Below are positions 25,453 through 37,864 of a DNA stretch of 64,000 bases, piece by piece. The notes under the pieces are model-generated. The model saw only the letters and a list, made by a program, of their open reading frames with translations. It searched no databases and was not told the DNA's origin. The DNA is from Corallium rubrum (Eukaryota > Cnidaria > Anthozoa > Scleralcyonacea > Coralliidae), in assembly GCA_964035015.1 (NCBI GenBank), contig OZ035997.1:87648483-87712482 (forward strand), read 5' to 3'. Both the position numbers and the translations under genes were made by a program. Position 1 is the stretch's first letter; each line of letters starts with the position of its first letter.

Positions 25453-25953
25453 ACCTCGCGCAATAACATTTTACAATGTGATGTGAGTCTTGTGAGACCG
25501 ACACGCCAGAACATTCTAGATTTTAGATTATTGATATTTGATATGCTACATTACTCACATTAGACTGCTTGTGCTTTGTCACGCTTGCGTAAGCGGTAAG
25601 CTTCACGCTGCATAAGCTTGAACTATAAATAGTATATCAAGTAATTTCTGATTATAGACATTATACAATTACCTAAAATAGCTTGAGATGAAACACTATT
25701 CACAACATTGTTGATTGTTGTTTTTGCTAAGATTAGAGTTGTTGTTTATAATAAATAGAACGTGTGGTAAAGTTATTGTATTGAGGAGCGTTTTACATGT
25801 AGGAGCTCGTGTGCAGAGTGGATCTATCGTGTGGTTTATACTTTATAATAAGTACATTAAAAAAATTTAATTGCCTCGACTAAGATTCTTTTTACGGTGT
25901 TCGTAACAAGACACAGGACACTAGTCTCAGTCCGCTCATCACCTAATAGATTT

Positions 25954-28834
25954 ATGGATGGCAAACGGTCTAAACAGTCTCAGAAGAGTCAGAATCACGC
26001 TTACCGTCTTCGCGTCAGTTGTTCTGAATGCAGTAAAGTCATTGACTCCGATTACAAAGACCGCCATGCCAAAAGTCAACACCTCGGAAAAAATGTGAAA
26101 TTTACTACAGTCATATCTCCTTCTCAAACCCAACTGAACTTCACCAGGAAAGATGACAATGAACCCGTAGGCGTAGCCAAACGACCTAAACTAGATCCGA
26201 CTCCAAACGATTCTGTGAAAAGTGTGGTGAATTTATCTGAGAGTGTTTGGGATACATCGGAACAAGGAAAACTTGTAGACACGTCAAAATGTGAAGACAA
26301 CACGGACAACACGACTATATCACAATTTGATACAAATTCAGTCTCATCGGATGCATTTCAGTTAGAAGAAATTTCATTGTCTTTGGTCCCTTTGGTTCCA
26401 CCGATATGTGGAACAAACGCAGAATCATTGGAAACACGTAAAAGTAATACAAACTCGGACTGCTTGGATATACCGTCAACTACATTTGATTATAATCATT
26501 TGGTCGATTCCCAGCCTGAGAATATGGGCGAATTCCCTTCTTCACCTGGAGATAGCTCTCTATCGCCGGAGATTAATCGTATAATCGAGTCTCCAGAAAT
26601 AAATTTTGACCAGAAAGAAAAAGAATCCTACGATCCCAATGGCGACGTTCCGGTGATGTCGAATAGCGACCTGGATGGCCCTCGACAACCAGTACTGGAC
26701 AAGTATAATCCCACCACGTTTGGCAACGAGTCTTTCCAGAGAGATTTCCAGGCAGGATGGTACAAACAGTACCCTTGGCTGAACTATTCGATTGTCAATC
26801 ACGAGGCGTCTTGTTTCGCATGTGAACGCTTTTTGAATGATGATTCTTTTCATTTCACCAACTGGAAGAAAACGAAGCGACTAAAGAAACACCACATCAG
26901 CGCGAACCACGAAGAAGCCATGGCTAAATGGATAATTAAGCTATCGATCGAACATGAGACAACAAACATCTGTCATGAAACAACTGCATACCGCTCACAA
27001 GGACTTTGTTGAAGTGAACCGCAAGTATATGAAAGTCATTATGGAATCTTTATTCTACACGGCCCAACAGAACATCGCCCAAAGAGGGCATGAAGAGAAA
27101 CGTGATGATATCGGCTTCTTCTCCAACGGAAACCGTGGCAAATTTCTGGAATTGCCGCGTTTACGCTGCATCGACATTCCATGGCTCGAACAAAAGTTGA
27201 AAACTCAGTTAAAAAAACATGCTCAATGGACTGCGCCAGAGATTCAAAACGAAATTCTTCAAATATTAGCTGATCTTATACTAGAAAGAATTCAGCAGGA
27301 TTGCATCGCTAGTGGGCCGTTTGGTGTGATCGTGGACGAAACATCCGACATCAGTCGTCATGAGCAAGTCTCCATATGCCTTAGTTTTATCGCCGATGGG
27401 GTTAAAAAAGAAGCTTTCGTCGGCTTTTACGAAACGAAAACAACCGATGGCAAAACGCTATACGATCTGATAACGAAGGCGATCTCCGATCTCAACCTGG
27501 ACTTGATCAATATAGTTGGCGAATGTTTTGACGGTGCAGCTAACATGAGTGGCAAAGAAAAGGGAGTAGCCGCGCGGATGAAGGACTGTTCTCCACGTGC
27601 GATATATGTGCATTGTTACGGACATTTACTTAACCCAGCGTTGCAAGACACGATGTCAGAAGTCGAACCACTGCGTAATGCACTCGGGACTATTCAGAGT
27701 CTGTACAATCTCCTTGAGGCAAGTTCGAAACGGCACGCCATGTTCGGTGATTTTATTTTATTTTTTTAAAATAAAATAAAATAAAATAAAATAAAATTTG
27801 ATGTTGACACTTAAATCCCTAAGTGTAACGCGTTGGTCTTGTCGATGGGAAGCGGTCAAGGCTGTAACTGAACAGATCGAGCGAATTGTGAAAGCCCTAA
27901 TTAAACTGGCCAACGACAAAGACCCTAAAACTTATTCCGATAGCAGAGCCCTGCTAAATGCCATCTGCGATTTTGAGTTTGTTCTGGGACTATGTATACT
28001 GAAAGTCATCTTGTCAAACACCAGTGCTCTGAGTACTTATTTACAGGGTAAGAACGTTGATGTTATTAACGCTCGACGAAACGCGACACTTACCATGAAG
28101 ACATTGAGAGAATGCCGTACCGAGGAAAGCTACGAACTGATTTGGAAACGAGCCGATCAAATTAGCAGTGACATTAAAAGCTGGACCCAGAATACTAAAT
28201 TTGTCAACTTTCGCGATGCACGTGTACCACGGAAAAAACCTTCTCGCCGTGTACAATATCTCGTTGGCGAGTCATGCAGCACTATAGAGTCAATACCTAT
28301 TACAAATCTCTTGACCAGGTTTTGGCAGAGCTGGATACTCGTTTTCAAGGAGATGACCAAGACGTGCTCTGTGCTTTGGGTGCAGTTGTTCTGAGCGAAA
28401 AACCATCAGAGTCAGATTACGAACTCGTTGGTAACTTCTATGGTCTCGACAAAGATCTAATAGAAGTCGATCAGAGACTTTTTAACCAATTCAAACAAAG
28501 TAACGCTGACGCCTCTTGCGATCGTGTACTAACAGCTTCAAATGTCATAGATCTGCTTTACAAAAACGAATTGTGTGAAATGGTGCCCGAGTTCACGAAA
28601 GCCGCTACCATTTTAGCAGTGATTCCGGCAACATCGTGTTCCGCCGAAAGGTCATTCAGCGGGCTGCGAAGATTGAAGACGTACCTTCGGAGTACCATGG
28701 GCGAAAAGAGGCTTGGCAACATAGCACTGATAAACATTGAAAGGGAGTACGCAAATCGTGTGATGAAAGAAGACATGGAAAGAATGATAGACATTTTTGG
28801 CAAACGGAAAGGTCGCAATGCCTATTTCTTTTAA
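25954..28834 (+). pseudogene. hAT-family transposase (ZMYM/TTF-type), frameshifted
   Basis: Four overlapping open segments (25954-27012, 26954-27769, 27798-28394, 28274-28834) together cover a hAT transposase. The N-terminus has Cys/His clusters (CSECSKV...H...H, then CFACERFLND...HH...H of a TTF-type zinc finger). The catalytic core shows VDETSDISRHEQVSICL and CFDGAANMSG, and a C-terminal dimerisation domain reads ATSCSAERSFSGLRRLK. The frame changes near 26950-27010, at a (TTTTA)/(AAAAT)n expansion at 27752-27797, and near 28265-28280. These shifts look like decay rather than introns, because no clear splice sites bracket them. The ATG at 25954 precedes the first zinc cluster. An upstream in-frame ATG exists at 25897. 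Confidence 0.82.
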
Positions 28835-29397
28835 CTTGCATGCGATAAACAAGATCTGCGAGAGATTGTATATATATATATATATATTTGTAATGGTATG
28901 GGAGAAAAGACTCTGAGACTCTGAGACTGCTTCTGAAAGACTTGATAGCTTCCGATTCCCATTGAGGGGAACATTACGTTGTTTTTTGCATAACATATTG
29001 CAAATTTATATTGTTTTGTAATTGTAAATAATTAAAAATAAATAATCGTCACAACTTTGTGGAAAACTCGTTTTAGTTAATGATTGATTCATTTTGAAAA
29101 TTCGGGTGACAAAGAAAATTTTCGGGCAAATAGCCTCAGCCCTCCCCAATTGAGATTGGCCCCGTACGCCTATGCATAGTCGTGTATTATTTCCATGGTA
29201 TTGACACACCGAAAAGACATGCAATGTCAATATTAAAAAGAAAACAAAACGAGATGAACCGAATGACAAATTTTCATTCAAGGATATATATAAACAGTGG
29301 CCAAGAAAAGACACAAATCACACAATGTCAACGTCCTAGCGTTGAAAGACAATTCTAGACAATATATTATTTATATTAATTTTCATTTTCAAGATTT

Positions 29398-30042
29398 CTT
29401 CTGTTTTAACTCAGCTAAACTGTTAAATACGAATCTCCTACCGTTAAACTTTCTTCTGCTTTTGTGACCACAAACACTGCCAATTCAGTCTACTCTTTTC
29501 GGATTGTTTTTCTCGTTCGTGGTTTCTTACTTTTTTCGTTGTTGACACATAAATATGACAAGGCATCATTCAGTTCTCTTCATGATCTAAAAAGCCGTTT
29601 GTTTCAAAATTTCTTCATCGTTCCCTCTCGAGTTATGTAGAATACACCAGAGAAAAATTCTTTACCGGCTTTGAACAGTTTCAGGACACATCCTTCTTCT
29701 TTCATTTACATTTCGGTCGGCATCGTTTTCTATCTTTATCGTATTAGTTTTTAGGATTTTTCCAGTGGTTTTAAGTCGTATTTATTGTTGTCTTTTTCTC
29801 GCTGCCACATCTCTTGTTAGCCTTCTTTCCTTGTTCTTTTTTCATAGTAATATTAATGTACATTTTAGCTGAAACCATTTTTTCCGGCAAAGACTTCTTT
29901 CGTCATGATTGTTGAAAAACTATTTTGTAATCCAACCGAACTTATAAATTATAATTTGCTGACGTAAATTTAAATAATTTGAATAATTTAACGGATTAGT
30001 TACCAGTACCCTGCTATTCGAACTGCGCAAGTTGTGGATTTG

Positions 30043-30101
<59 letters not shown>

Positions 30102-30212
30102 ATCTCGCAGAATTTCTTTCCCACTTGCGTGTAATTTCGCGTGTACTACACGCGTGTAAATTGGACTCCACGCGTTTCGAGATTAGCACCCTCACCGGGC
30201 TCGGGGATTATA
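29398..30212. repeat. Dispersed ~0.8 kb repeat, copy 2
   Basis: Partner of 24109-24826. It has a longer internal (TA)n (30043-30098). After CATCTCGCAGAATTTCTTTC it contains an extra ACACGCGTGT palindrome missing from copy 1. Confidence 0.65.
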
Positions 30213-30245
30213 GAGATTGAGCCTATAGCATGTAGGTTAAATAGA

Positions 30246-30337
30246 GAATAATACATGGATGTGCGGAAATATGAAATTTATAAAAATAATTTATAGAGAA
30301 ATAAATTTCATATTTCCAAGGATCCATGTATTGTTCT
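30246..30337. repeat. Inverted repeat, ~33-bp arms
   Basis: ATAATACATGGAT...GGAAATATGAAATTTA pairs with TAAATTTCATATTTCC...ATCCATGTATTGTT across a short AT-rich loop. The arms have small mismatches. Confidence 0.7.
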
Positions 30338-30405
30338 GTTTATTATGTAAAAAATTGTCCTATTGCCTTGCAAAAATTGCATTAAACTATATAATGTTGA
30401 TTCAG

Positions 30406-30460
30406 CGATAATCGTCACATGTGCGATTATAATAAATAATCGCAAATGTGAGATTATCAC
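30406..30460. repeat. Short palindrome
   Basis: GATAATCGTCACATGTGCGATTAT faces ATAATCGCAAATGTGAGATTATC across a 6-nt spacer. This would form a compact hairpin of about 23 bp. Confidence 0.7.
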
Positions 30461-32133
30461 TTTTATTAATGGCTGAAAAATCAATAAAACACTCTATTTT
30501 ATGTGGCAATTTATAGTTTATACAAATTATGGTTAGTGATATAGCAATTTCACTCTGCACTGTGCACGAAGTCATCGATCACGTGCTTAGCTAATAGTCC
30601 ATACATGACTATCGTACACAAACAACCAATTGTCCCAAGAATACAATCTTTTCCTGTGCCACAACAAAGGCACCACACAACTAAGCACTAATCCTAGGTA
30701 TGCCCATTAGTCAGAAAGTTACTCTGATACTGCATAGTCAAAGATAAAGAAAGTAAAGTAAAAAAAAAAAGTTGGCCTCATTCATGTCGTCAAGCCTCAG
30801 GTAGTTCACCATCTGGCTTGGTCCACCGACTTAATGAAAGACAATCGTCTTGTCCTTGACTGCCACAACCATAATTTTCGAGCAAGCCATTACAAAGGCT
30901 CTGGTATGCAACCACAAGGCCCGCCATCAGAGTAAAGTATTTTTGAGTATGCTCCCTGCTTCCCCGTGCCTAGCATATATACTTGTGTCTTCACATCGCT
31001 TGAGGTTTGGGATTTCCTTCCTTACTAGAACTCGAGAATAACTTATTGCGGTCAAATGACTCGGCCCGCTTAATACTTGTTGACAGCCACTCCAGTCTCG
31101 GTCAGTCGACGATAAATATGATACAACAAGAAAGAAAAGAATAGTATTTATTCAAATAATGAGGTAATCACATAACTGTTCGAAACCTTCGATAATATTT
31201 CAATACTCTAAACGAACGCGTTAATTTCTGACGCGAAATACTTAAACGCGTGATCGTCCCGTTCAAGTCCCATTGTCATTTCATCTAATAATTCAACGAA
31301 CCCAAACATAATCTGTTTCTCAAAATATCCAGCAGTTCAAACCCAACTTTAACTCGTTATGCTGCGGCTACCACGATACCGTATACATACCCCGAAACCT
31401 GACGAAGGAACATCACTTAGTCAATAAAGCACCCTGAAAGCACAAGGACACATTCTTAAGAAATCGATAAGAAGTACATACGCCGTCTGTCGTTTGACAA
31501 AACATTCGCCATTCAAGGCACGATACGGAACGGCACAGTACCGCTTCAAATTTTAAAGAATTTTCCCTGCGCGCGCTTTATATAAATACTTTTTAACTAG
31601 TCACACTAGCTAGCGCATGGAGATCGCAATGTGTTAACAGACATGGACCAAGCACACAGTACTCGCGCTGGTATGTTTGTGGCAGGTTACGAAAACCTGT
31701 TTTTCTTCCAAATATTTTAGCCTACAATCACTGCAGAGTCCCCGACTATTAGTTTCCCTCCGCTCCACCGCTCTCACGATATGCGCTTGCACAACCCTTC
31801 CCTTTGTTTCTTTGCGTGTTTTTTATCCCCCCCCCTCTTTGTTTTGCTTTGCTTTGCTTGTCCTTTTTTCTTGTTATACCAATATTAGATGACAGGTTTT
31901 GGCAAACCACAGACCCAAAAACCACCAAAAACCAAGACGGAAGGCACGTTGCCACAGCGATATGACCCTTATTGGTCTACATCCGGTTTGTTCAATTATT
32001 CCAACTTCCCGTATAGATTTATTATAATTTATAAATACCAGATTTTGTATATAAGATACATACATATAACATATAAACTAAATATAAACTTGTTAAAACA
32101 TTAAAACATTAAAACAGTATTTAGCTACCAAAG
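30461..32133. other. No gene recognised
   Basis: Unique-looking AT-rich sequence. Open frames here are short and have no domain signal. Confidence 0.5.
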
Positions 32134-32530
32134 TCATGACCTGGAATACATGAAAAGGTCTTGATAGCTAAATTTAGAAAACGAGTTATTTATTTTACAG
32201 AGACTTTCCATAAAATTAACTCTAAGATCGGCGAACTTTGTGTTTCTGCATGACATTAAAAGGTGTTGTTCGTTCCCAACCTCATTTAGATCACAATGTT
32301 TGCATAATCTTTCACTGTATGAAACATTTCTGTATCGGCCAGTTTCAACAGGTAATTTATGAGCTGAAATTCTTAATTTTGTAACCGCTTGACGATGTTT
32401 GAAGTTGCGAATTGAAGAAAGATATTTTTCAAAGCCAAAATTTATTTTCAGTTTTTTAAAGACTCTTAATTTGCCATTGTTTCCACCTTGTTAAATCTGC
32501 TCTTTCCAGTATTCAGTATAAAACTCATGT
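32134..32530 (-). pseudogene. LINE ORF2 C-terminal zinc-knuckle fragment
   Basis: The minus strand reads, without a start codon, GKLRVFKKLKINFGFEKYL, then RISAHKLPVETGRY, ERLCKHCDLNEVGNEQHLLMSC and a stop near 32134. This is the C-terminal Cys/His region common to many LINE RT proteins. An in-frame stop lies just upstream (after EYWKEQI), so the fragment is dead. It differs from the C-terminus of the intact LINE at 5464-8919, so it belongs to another family. Confidence 0.65.
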
Positions 32531-33215
32531 AATTTATTCCTCGTATGTCAAGTTGATGTCAACGCAGAGACAGAAGTAGATTAAGGTAAAGACTCTCCTT
32601 ACGCACCCACGCAAGTTCAGAACATAACCGCAATTGACGCAAAAAAAAACAAGGCGTTTTTTCAGTTCCACAATAGCCTATTCTAATTCTGACCAACATC
32701 GTCACCCCTAACCAGTACTCAAACAAACCACGCGTAAAAATTACAGATCCAATAATAACAACCTAGAACCAATTTCCCATTGTATACTAACTATAACTTG
32801 GCGTTGTTTCGTAAGATACTGACAGTCGGCACAAAATTTGTAACATAACTGCTTTGTGGAGAAGCTGCTGGTTTCGTTTTGGCTCCACCGAACTTTTTCC
32901 TGTCACTGGCTTTTCCCACAGGGTTTTTACCAGCGTCAGGTTATTTCTGGCCTCCCTGACATTCCAGCATGCAACTTGCTTCGAGTGTCGGTATCTGCCT
33001 AACAACACATCCGTTTTTCCAAGCCTCGTTTAACACTTAGGTAATACAACTAGGGTCAACTGCGGTTATTACAGCTTATTTATACATATGTATATATACA
33101 TAAATATTCTAAATTTTTCAGAATTTACGTATAAGTCTGGGACTGCACGCAGGCTAGCTGTACACAGACGATATAAAATAGATAGATATAGGGCAGAATG
33201 ATGTTCTAAAAGAAA

Positions 33216-33643
33216 ATGTCTCTAGAGACAATTAATGGCAGGTAGTGGTGTCCTCCAGGCCAGACTTCACCCACAGTGAAGCTCGCGCCAGGACATGAGG
33301 GCAAGGTCCTATCCAAATGGAGTGAGGGCCCTTACTCTCACTCCCATCTTGCCCTCCTGTTTTCTGAGGGCCCTTACTCTCAGAACTGCACTACCTGTCC
33401 TAGATAATAAGGCATTTAGAAGTTACTCCAAGATATTAGGCTTCACGTGGGAATTGTCTCTAGTTCCAATTGGTGGCGGGAAGTGGTGTCCTCCAGGCCA
33501 CACTTCACCCACGGTGAAGCCCACGCTGGGACATGAGGGCAAGGTCCGATCCAATTCAGGAGTGCCAGGGCCCTTACTCTCACTCCGACCTTGTTCCTCA
33601 CGTTTTCTGAGGGCCCTTACCCACAGAACTTTACTTTCCGTCA
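33216..33643. repeat. Direct repeat of ~190 bp with ~237-bp period
   Basis: 33216-33402 and 33453-33643 share TGTCTCTAG, AGTGGTGTCCTCCAGGCCA, CTTCACCCAC, GGACATGAGGGCAAGGTCC and GAGGGCCCTTACTCTC-type blocks, with moderate divergence. Each unit contains GAGGGCCCTTACTCTCA twice. Non-coding. Confidence 0.75.
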
Positions 33644-33649
33644 CCCTAA

Positions 33650-35097
33650 CTTTGCCACAAAAATCGTGTATAATCATTAAATAATAAATTACTACAACAT
33701 GAAAGAATGAAAATTAGGATGTTATTTACAAGATATTTGCTAATATTTTTTAAAAAACATGTAAATTATAAATGGAACACAAAGCCATGTCAAGCTCATT
33801 CCTGTCATCGGAAGCACGTTACAAGTATCCAGTGACCCAGGGGCTCTGGAAGCTTTCCAAAGTTGTGGGTGTCCTGCGTCTCGCAGTGCCTTCAGAGAAT
33901 AGATAACTAATAACTATACATACATAACATACAAGATAACATCACAAGTTCACAACAACTTCAAGAACTTTAAAAAAAAGTATTATAAAAAGAGGTATTA
34001 TTGTGTACGAAGAACGAAAAGATGCGTACGCGTCAACATTCAACAACACCAATTATCAATAGACACCGGCTGCTTCCAGAGCCCTTGCAGTGACCCCAAC
34101 ACCGTTTTGCTTGAGGTTTACAAATATTGGACATGTGTCTAATATTGTAATTGTGAGTATTCTTATTAAAAGTAATATAAAAATCATAATCGGTTGAATT
34201 AGTCATGCTTTTATGCATGCAGATACAGCTGCGAAGTTTTCTTCTGATTTTGAGTGGTTTCCATCAGCTAACTGTAGCTGAGGGGTAGTGGATATTCGCC
34301 GAGCCGCAAAGCGGCGATGTGAATATCTACATGCACTATTCACCGACACTGAGGGGAATAATAATTGTTTTAGCATAATACCTCCTAAATGAAATAAAAA
34401 AGTTTAACATTCTAATATTTTTCGATATTTTCATATAAAAGCAACAAGACACGCCCGCTAGCAACTTGGCGTACCCAGTATTCGTCGACAAAACCGTTTT
34501 TACAACTTTTGAATAAATTAATGGCTAGAAAATTGTTAAGAAACATACCTGTGGACACTCTTCAAGTTAATTTTGTTGAAGGTTCTCGTTTTTTACTACA
34601 CCAGCCCTGTTTATCAACAAAATCTCCTGCTTCGGTAAACAAAGCAAAACTGGCCGCCATTTTGTTTTGCCCGCTATAATTTTAAGTCTTCTTTCAAACT
34701 TAAATTTCGTTTATTGGCACTTTAACGGTGTACGTACTTCCTTCGGAAAATTTTGGACTTGAGCCACGCCGCCCTGTTGAACAGCTGCCACTACGGCACT
34801 GACATCAACACTGATAATGCTTGAGGTCCCAGTAACACCGGCGATACCGGATTGCTTTTCGTAACGGATTGTCCAGTCTAATCCGATATGAAAGAGCAAC
34901 CCGTTTACGTTCTATATAGTTACGCGCAGTACCGGATTGATAATTTCAAAAACAAAAAAGGGCCTTTCTTCGCGTGGGTTTGATTAAAAGACGTGCTTCT
35001 TCGAAATTGATGGCTACATTTAGACAGCAAAACTAAAAAGGTGCATGTGAAAACAAAATTATTGAAAGCTTAATTTCGTCCATATTTATAATTTTGT
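33650..35097. other. No gene recognised
   Basis: Mostly unique sequence. A palindrome with centre GCCGAGCCGCAAAGCGGCG lies near 34297-34315, flanked by GGATATTC / GAATATCT, and is probably the core of another foldback repeat. Confidence 0.45.
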
Positions 35098-37475
35098 TCA
35101 GTATAAATTTACATGTTTATAATGCAAATCTTCGAATTTCATTGGCTATTGCAGGAGTTTATAATTAACAATTAGACAACGAGCCCGAGTTTTCTATGAG
35201 CGAATAGTTAACGAGGCGAAGCCGAGTTGACTATCGCTCATGATCATAGAAAACGAGGGCGAGTTATCTAATTGTTTTAGTATAAATTTGCCAACAAAAG
35301 TTAAATAAATTCTCGACCATAACATATTCTTTGAGGCTCATTTGATACATTTTTTTACCGTCAACAACTAATTTTCAACAGTCATTTCGGACATTTCCTT
35401 GGCCCGTGCGGTAACTGATGGAAAAGTAGAGTTTTCTTGCCTAATTCAGCATGGATTTTCATGTACAATATTGAAACAATATATATCCACTCATTTGATT
35501 TGTAAAAGTCACAAAAAGTTGAAAGAAACATTAAATTTAGCATATAGTTTACACCACGAAATCTTGTCAACAGCAAGCGAAATTTTGAAATGTGTTTTGT
35601 TTGCAATTATTTCGTTTTAGACGAATACAGATAAACAATTTAACGCTCTTACCATTAATAATTTCCATTCTAACAATTCTGTAGCCGTTTTTGCTTTCTG
35701 TAGACCGTATTGCATCGCCTAAGTGTTCAATTTCTTCTTTCATTTGCACACTCCGTTATAATTTCGGCGCCATTGTTGCTTAGCAAAACAACCGCTGGCT
35801 CTAATGATCATTGTTCGTGCTATACTACGCATTTTATCATTGGTCAATTTTTTTAAAAGAATGACTTTCATTGGTTTATCCCAGAGGTTTATATCACCAA
35901 TTAGTATAAATTTACAAGTTTATAATGCAAATCCTCGAATTTCATTGGCTATTGCAGGAGTTTATAATTGGTGATATAAACCTCTTGGATAAACCAATGA
36001 AAGTCATTCTTTAAAAAAAATTGACCAATCACAAAATGCGTAGTATAACACGAACAATGATCATTAGAGCCAGCGGTTGTTCTGTTAAGCAACAATGGCG
36101 CCAAAATTATAACGGAGTATGCAAATGAAAGAAGAAATTGAACATTTAGGCGAAGCAATACGTTCTACAGATAACAAAAACGGCTACAAATTTTTAGAAT
36201 GGAAATTATTAATGGTAAGAGCGTTAAATTGTTTTTCTGTGTTCGTTTAAAACGAAATAACTGCAAACAAAAGACATTTCAAAATTACGCTTGCTGTTGA
36301 CAAGATTTCGTGATGTAAACTATATGCTAAATTGAATGTTCCTTTCAACTTTTTGTCACTTTTACAAGTCAAATGAGTGGATATATATTGTTTCAATATT
36401 GTACATGAAAATTCATGCTAAATTATGCAAGAAAACTTTACTTTTCCATCAGTTACTGTACGGGCAAGGAGATGTCCGAAATGACGGTTGAACGTTTGTT
36501 GTTGGCAGTTAAAAAAATGTATTAAACGAGCCTCAAAGAATATGTTATGGTCGATAATTTATTTAACTTTTGCTGGTAAATTTAAGCTAAAACAATTAGC
36601 CAACTCGCCCTCGTTTTCTATGAGCGATAGTCAACTCGGCTTCGCCTCGTTGACTATTCGCTCATAGAAAACTCGGGCTCGTTGTCTAATTGTTAATTAT
36701 AAACTCTGCAATAGCCAATGGAATTCGAGGATTTGCATTATAAACTTGAAAATTTATACTAATTGGTGATATAAACCTCTGGGATAAAACAATGAATTAA
36801 AAAAAAAAATTGACCAATGACAAAATGCGTAGTATAGCACGAACAATGAATCATTAGAGCTAGCGGTTGTTCTGTTAAGCAATAATGGCGGCGAAATTAT
36901 AACGGAGTGGGCAAAATATGAAAGAAGAAATTGAACATTTAGGCGAAGCAATACATTCTACAGAAAACAAAAACGGCTACAAACTATGGTTAGAATGGAA
37001 ATTATTAATGGTAAGATCGTTAAATTGTTTATCTGTGTTTGTTTAAAACGAAATAACTGGAAACAAAACACATTTCAAAATTACGCTTGCTGTTGACAAG
37101 ATTTCGTGATGTACTGAAACTATATGCTAAATTGAATGTTTCTTTCAACTTTTTGTCACTTTTTCAAATCAAATGAGTGGATATATATCATGAAAGTCCA
37201 TGCTAAATTATGCAAGAAAACTTTACTTTTCCATTTGTTACTATATATACGGGCAAAGGAGATGTCCGGCATGACTGTTGAACGTTAGTTGTTGCAGTTA
37301 AAAAATATATCAAACGAGCCTCAAAGAATACGTTACGGTCGAGAATTTATTTAACTTTTGTTGATGAATTTATACTAAAACAATTAGACAACTCGCCCTC
37401 GTTTTCTCATGAGCGATAGTTCGCCTCGTTGACTATTCGCTCATTGAAAACTCGGGCTCGTTGTCTAATTGTTAA
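35098..37475. mobile_element. Three-copy inverted-repeat complex
   Basis: One ~0.75-0.85 kb module occurs three times: copy A (about 35260-35895) inverted relative to copy B (about 35930-36600) and copy C (about 36765-37385). Each outer side carries the palindromic block CAACGAGCCCGAG ... CGAGGCGAAGCCGAG ... CTCGCCCTCG (35180-35275, 36600-36690, 37380-37465). A 50-bp segment (TTTATAATGCAAATC...CTATTGCAGGAG) marks internal junctions. Each copy includes a short open segment beginning MKEEIEHLGEAI and ending at a GTAAGA donor-like site. Confidence 0.7.
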
Positions 37476-37864
37476 ATATAGTGTCTGCGGCCAAAATACA
37501 ATAGAATCTACAAACACTTTACAGAAGGCTCCGCTTGTAGGATATCTTTTTTAAAGGTGCCCCTCACTACGTTCTACGCATGTACGAATTGTTAATGTTT
37601 ACACCTTTATTTACGAAAAAAAATACAGATACCTCTTTCGAGATTGATAGATACGATAGATTCCTAAGTGAATAAATAGATGAATTAATGTTAGGAAGAA
37701 TATCATTCATACAATTTGTGATCTCGATATTCCACTATACTGTTAAACGTTTTCTTGGTCAGATGATATCGACGGCGATGAAGGTTATCCAGGTTTGTAA
37801 TTGATAATCTGTCACAGTGGGATTTTACAGGAGAAATAATTGATAATATACGCTTTTGAAATCG

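Larger units (their letters stand above)
24992..29175 (+). mobile_element. Degenerate hAT DNA transposon
   Basis: Terminal inverted repeats GCATAGGCGTACG (24992-25004) and CGTACGCCTATGC (29163-29175) enclose a broken hAT transposase. Subterminal sequences are also similar in inverted order (TTTTTCGGGCA near 25072 against TTTTCGGGCAAAT near 29118). The flanking octamers (ATAGCCCG and ATAGTCGT) match at five of eight positions, so a decayed 8-bp target duplication is possible but not clear. A separate foldback element (25200-25452) is nested within its 5' part. The element cannot move by itself because its transposase frame is broken. Confidence 0.8.
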
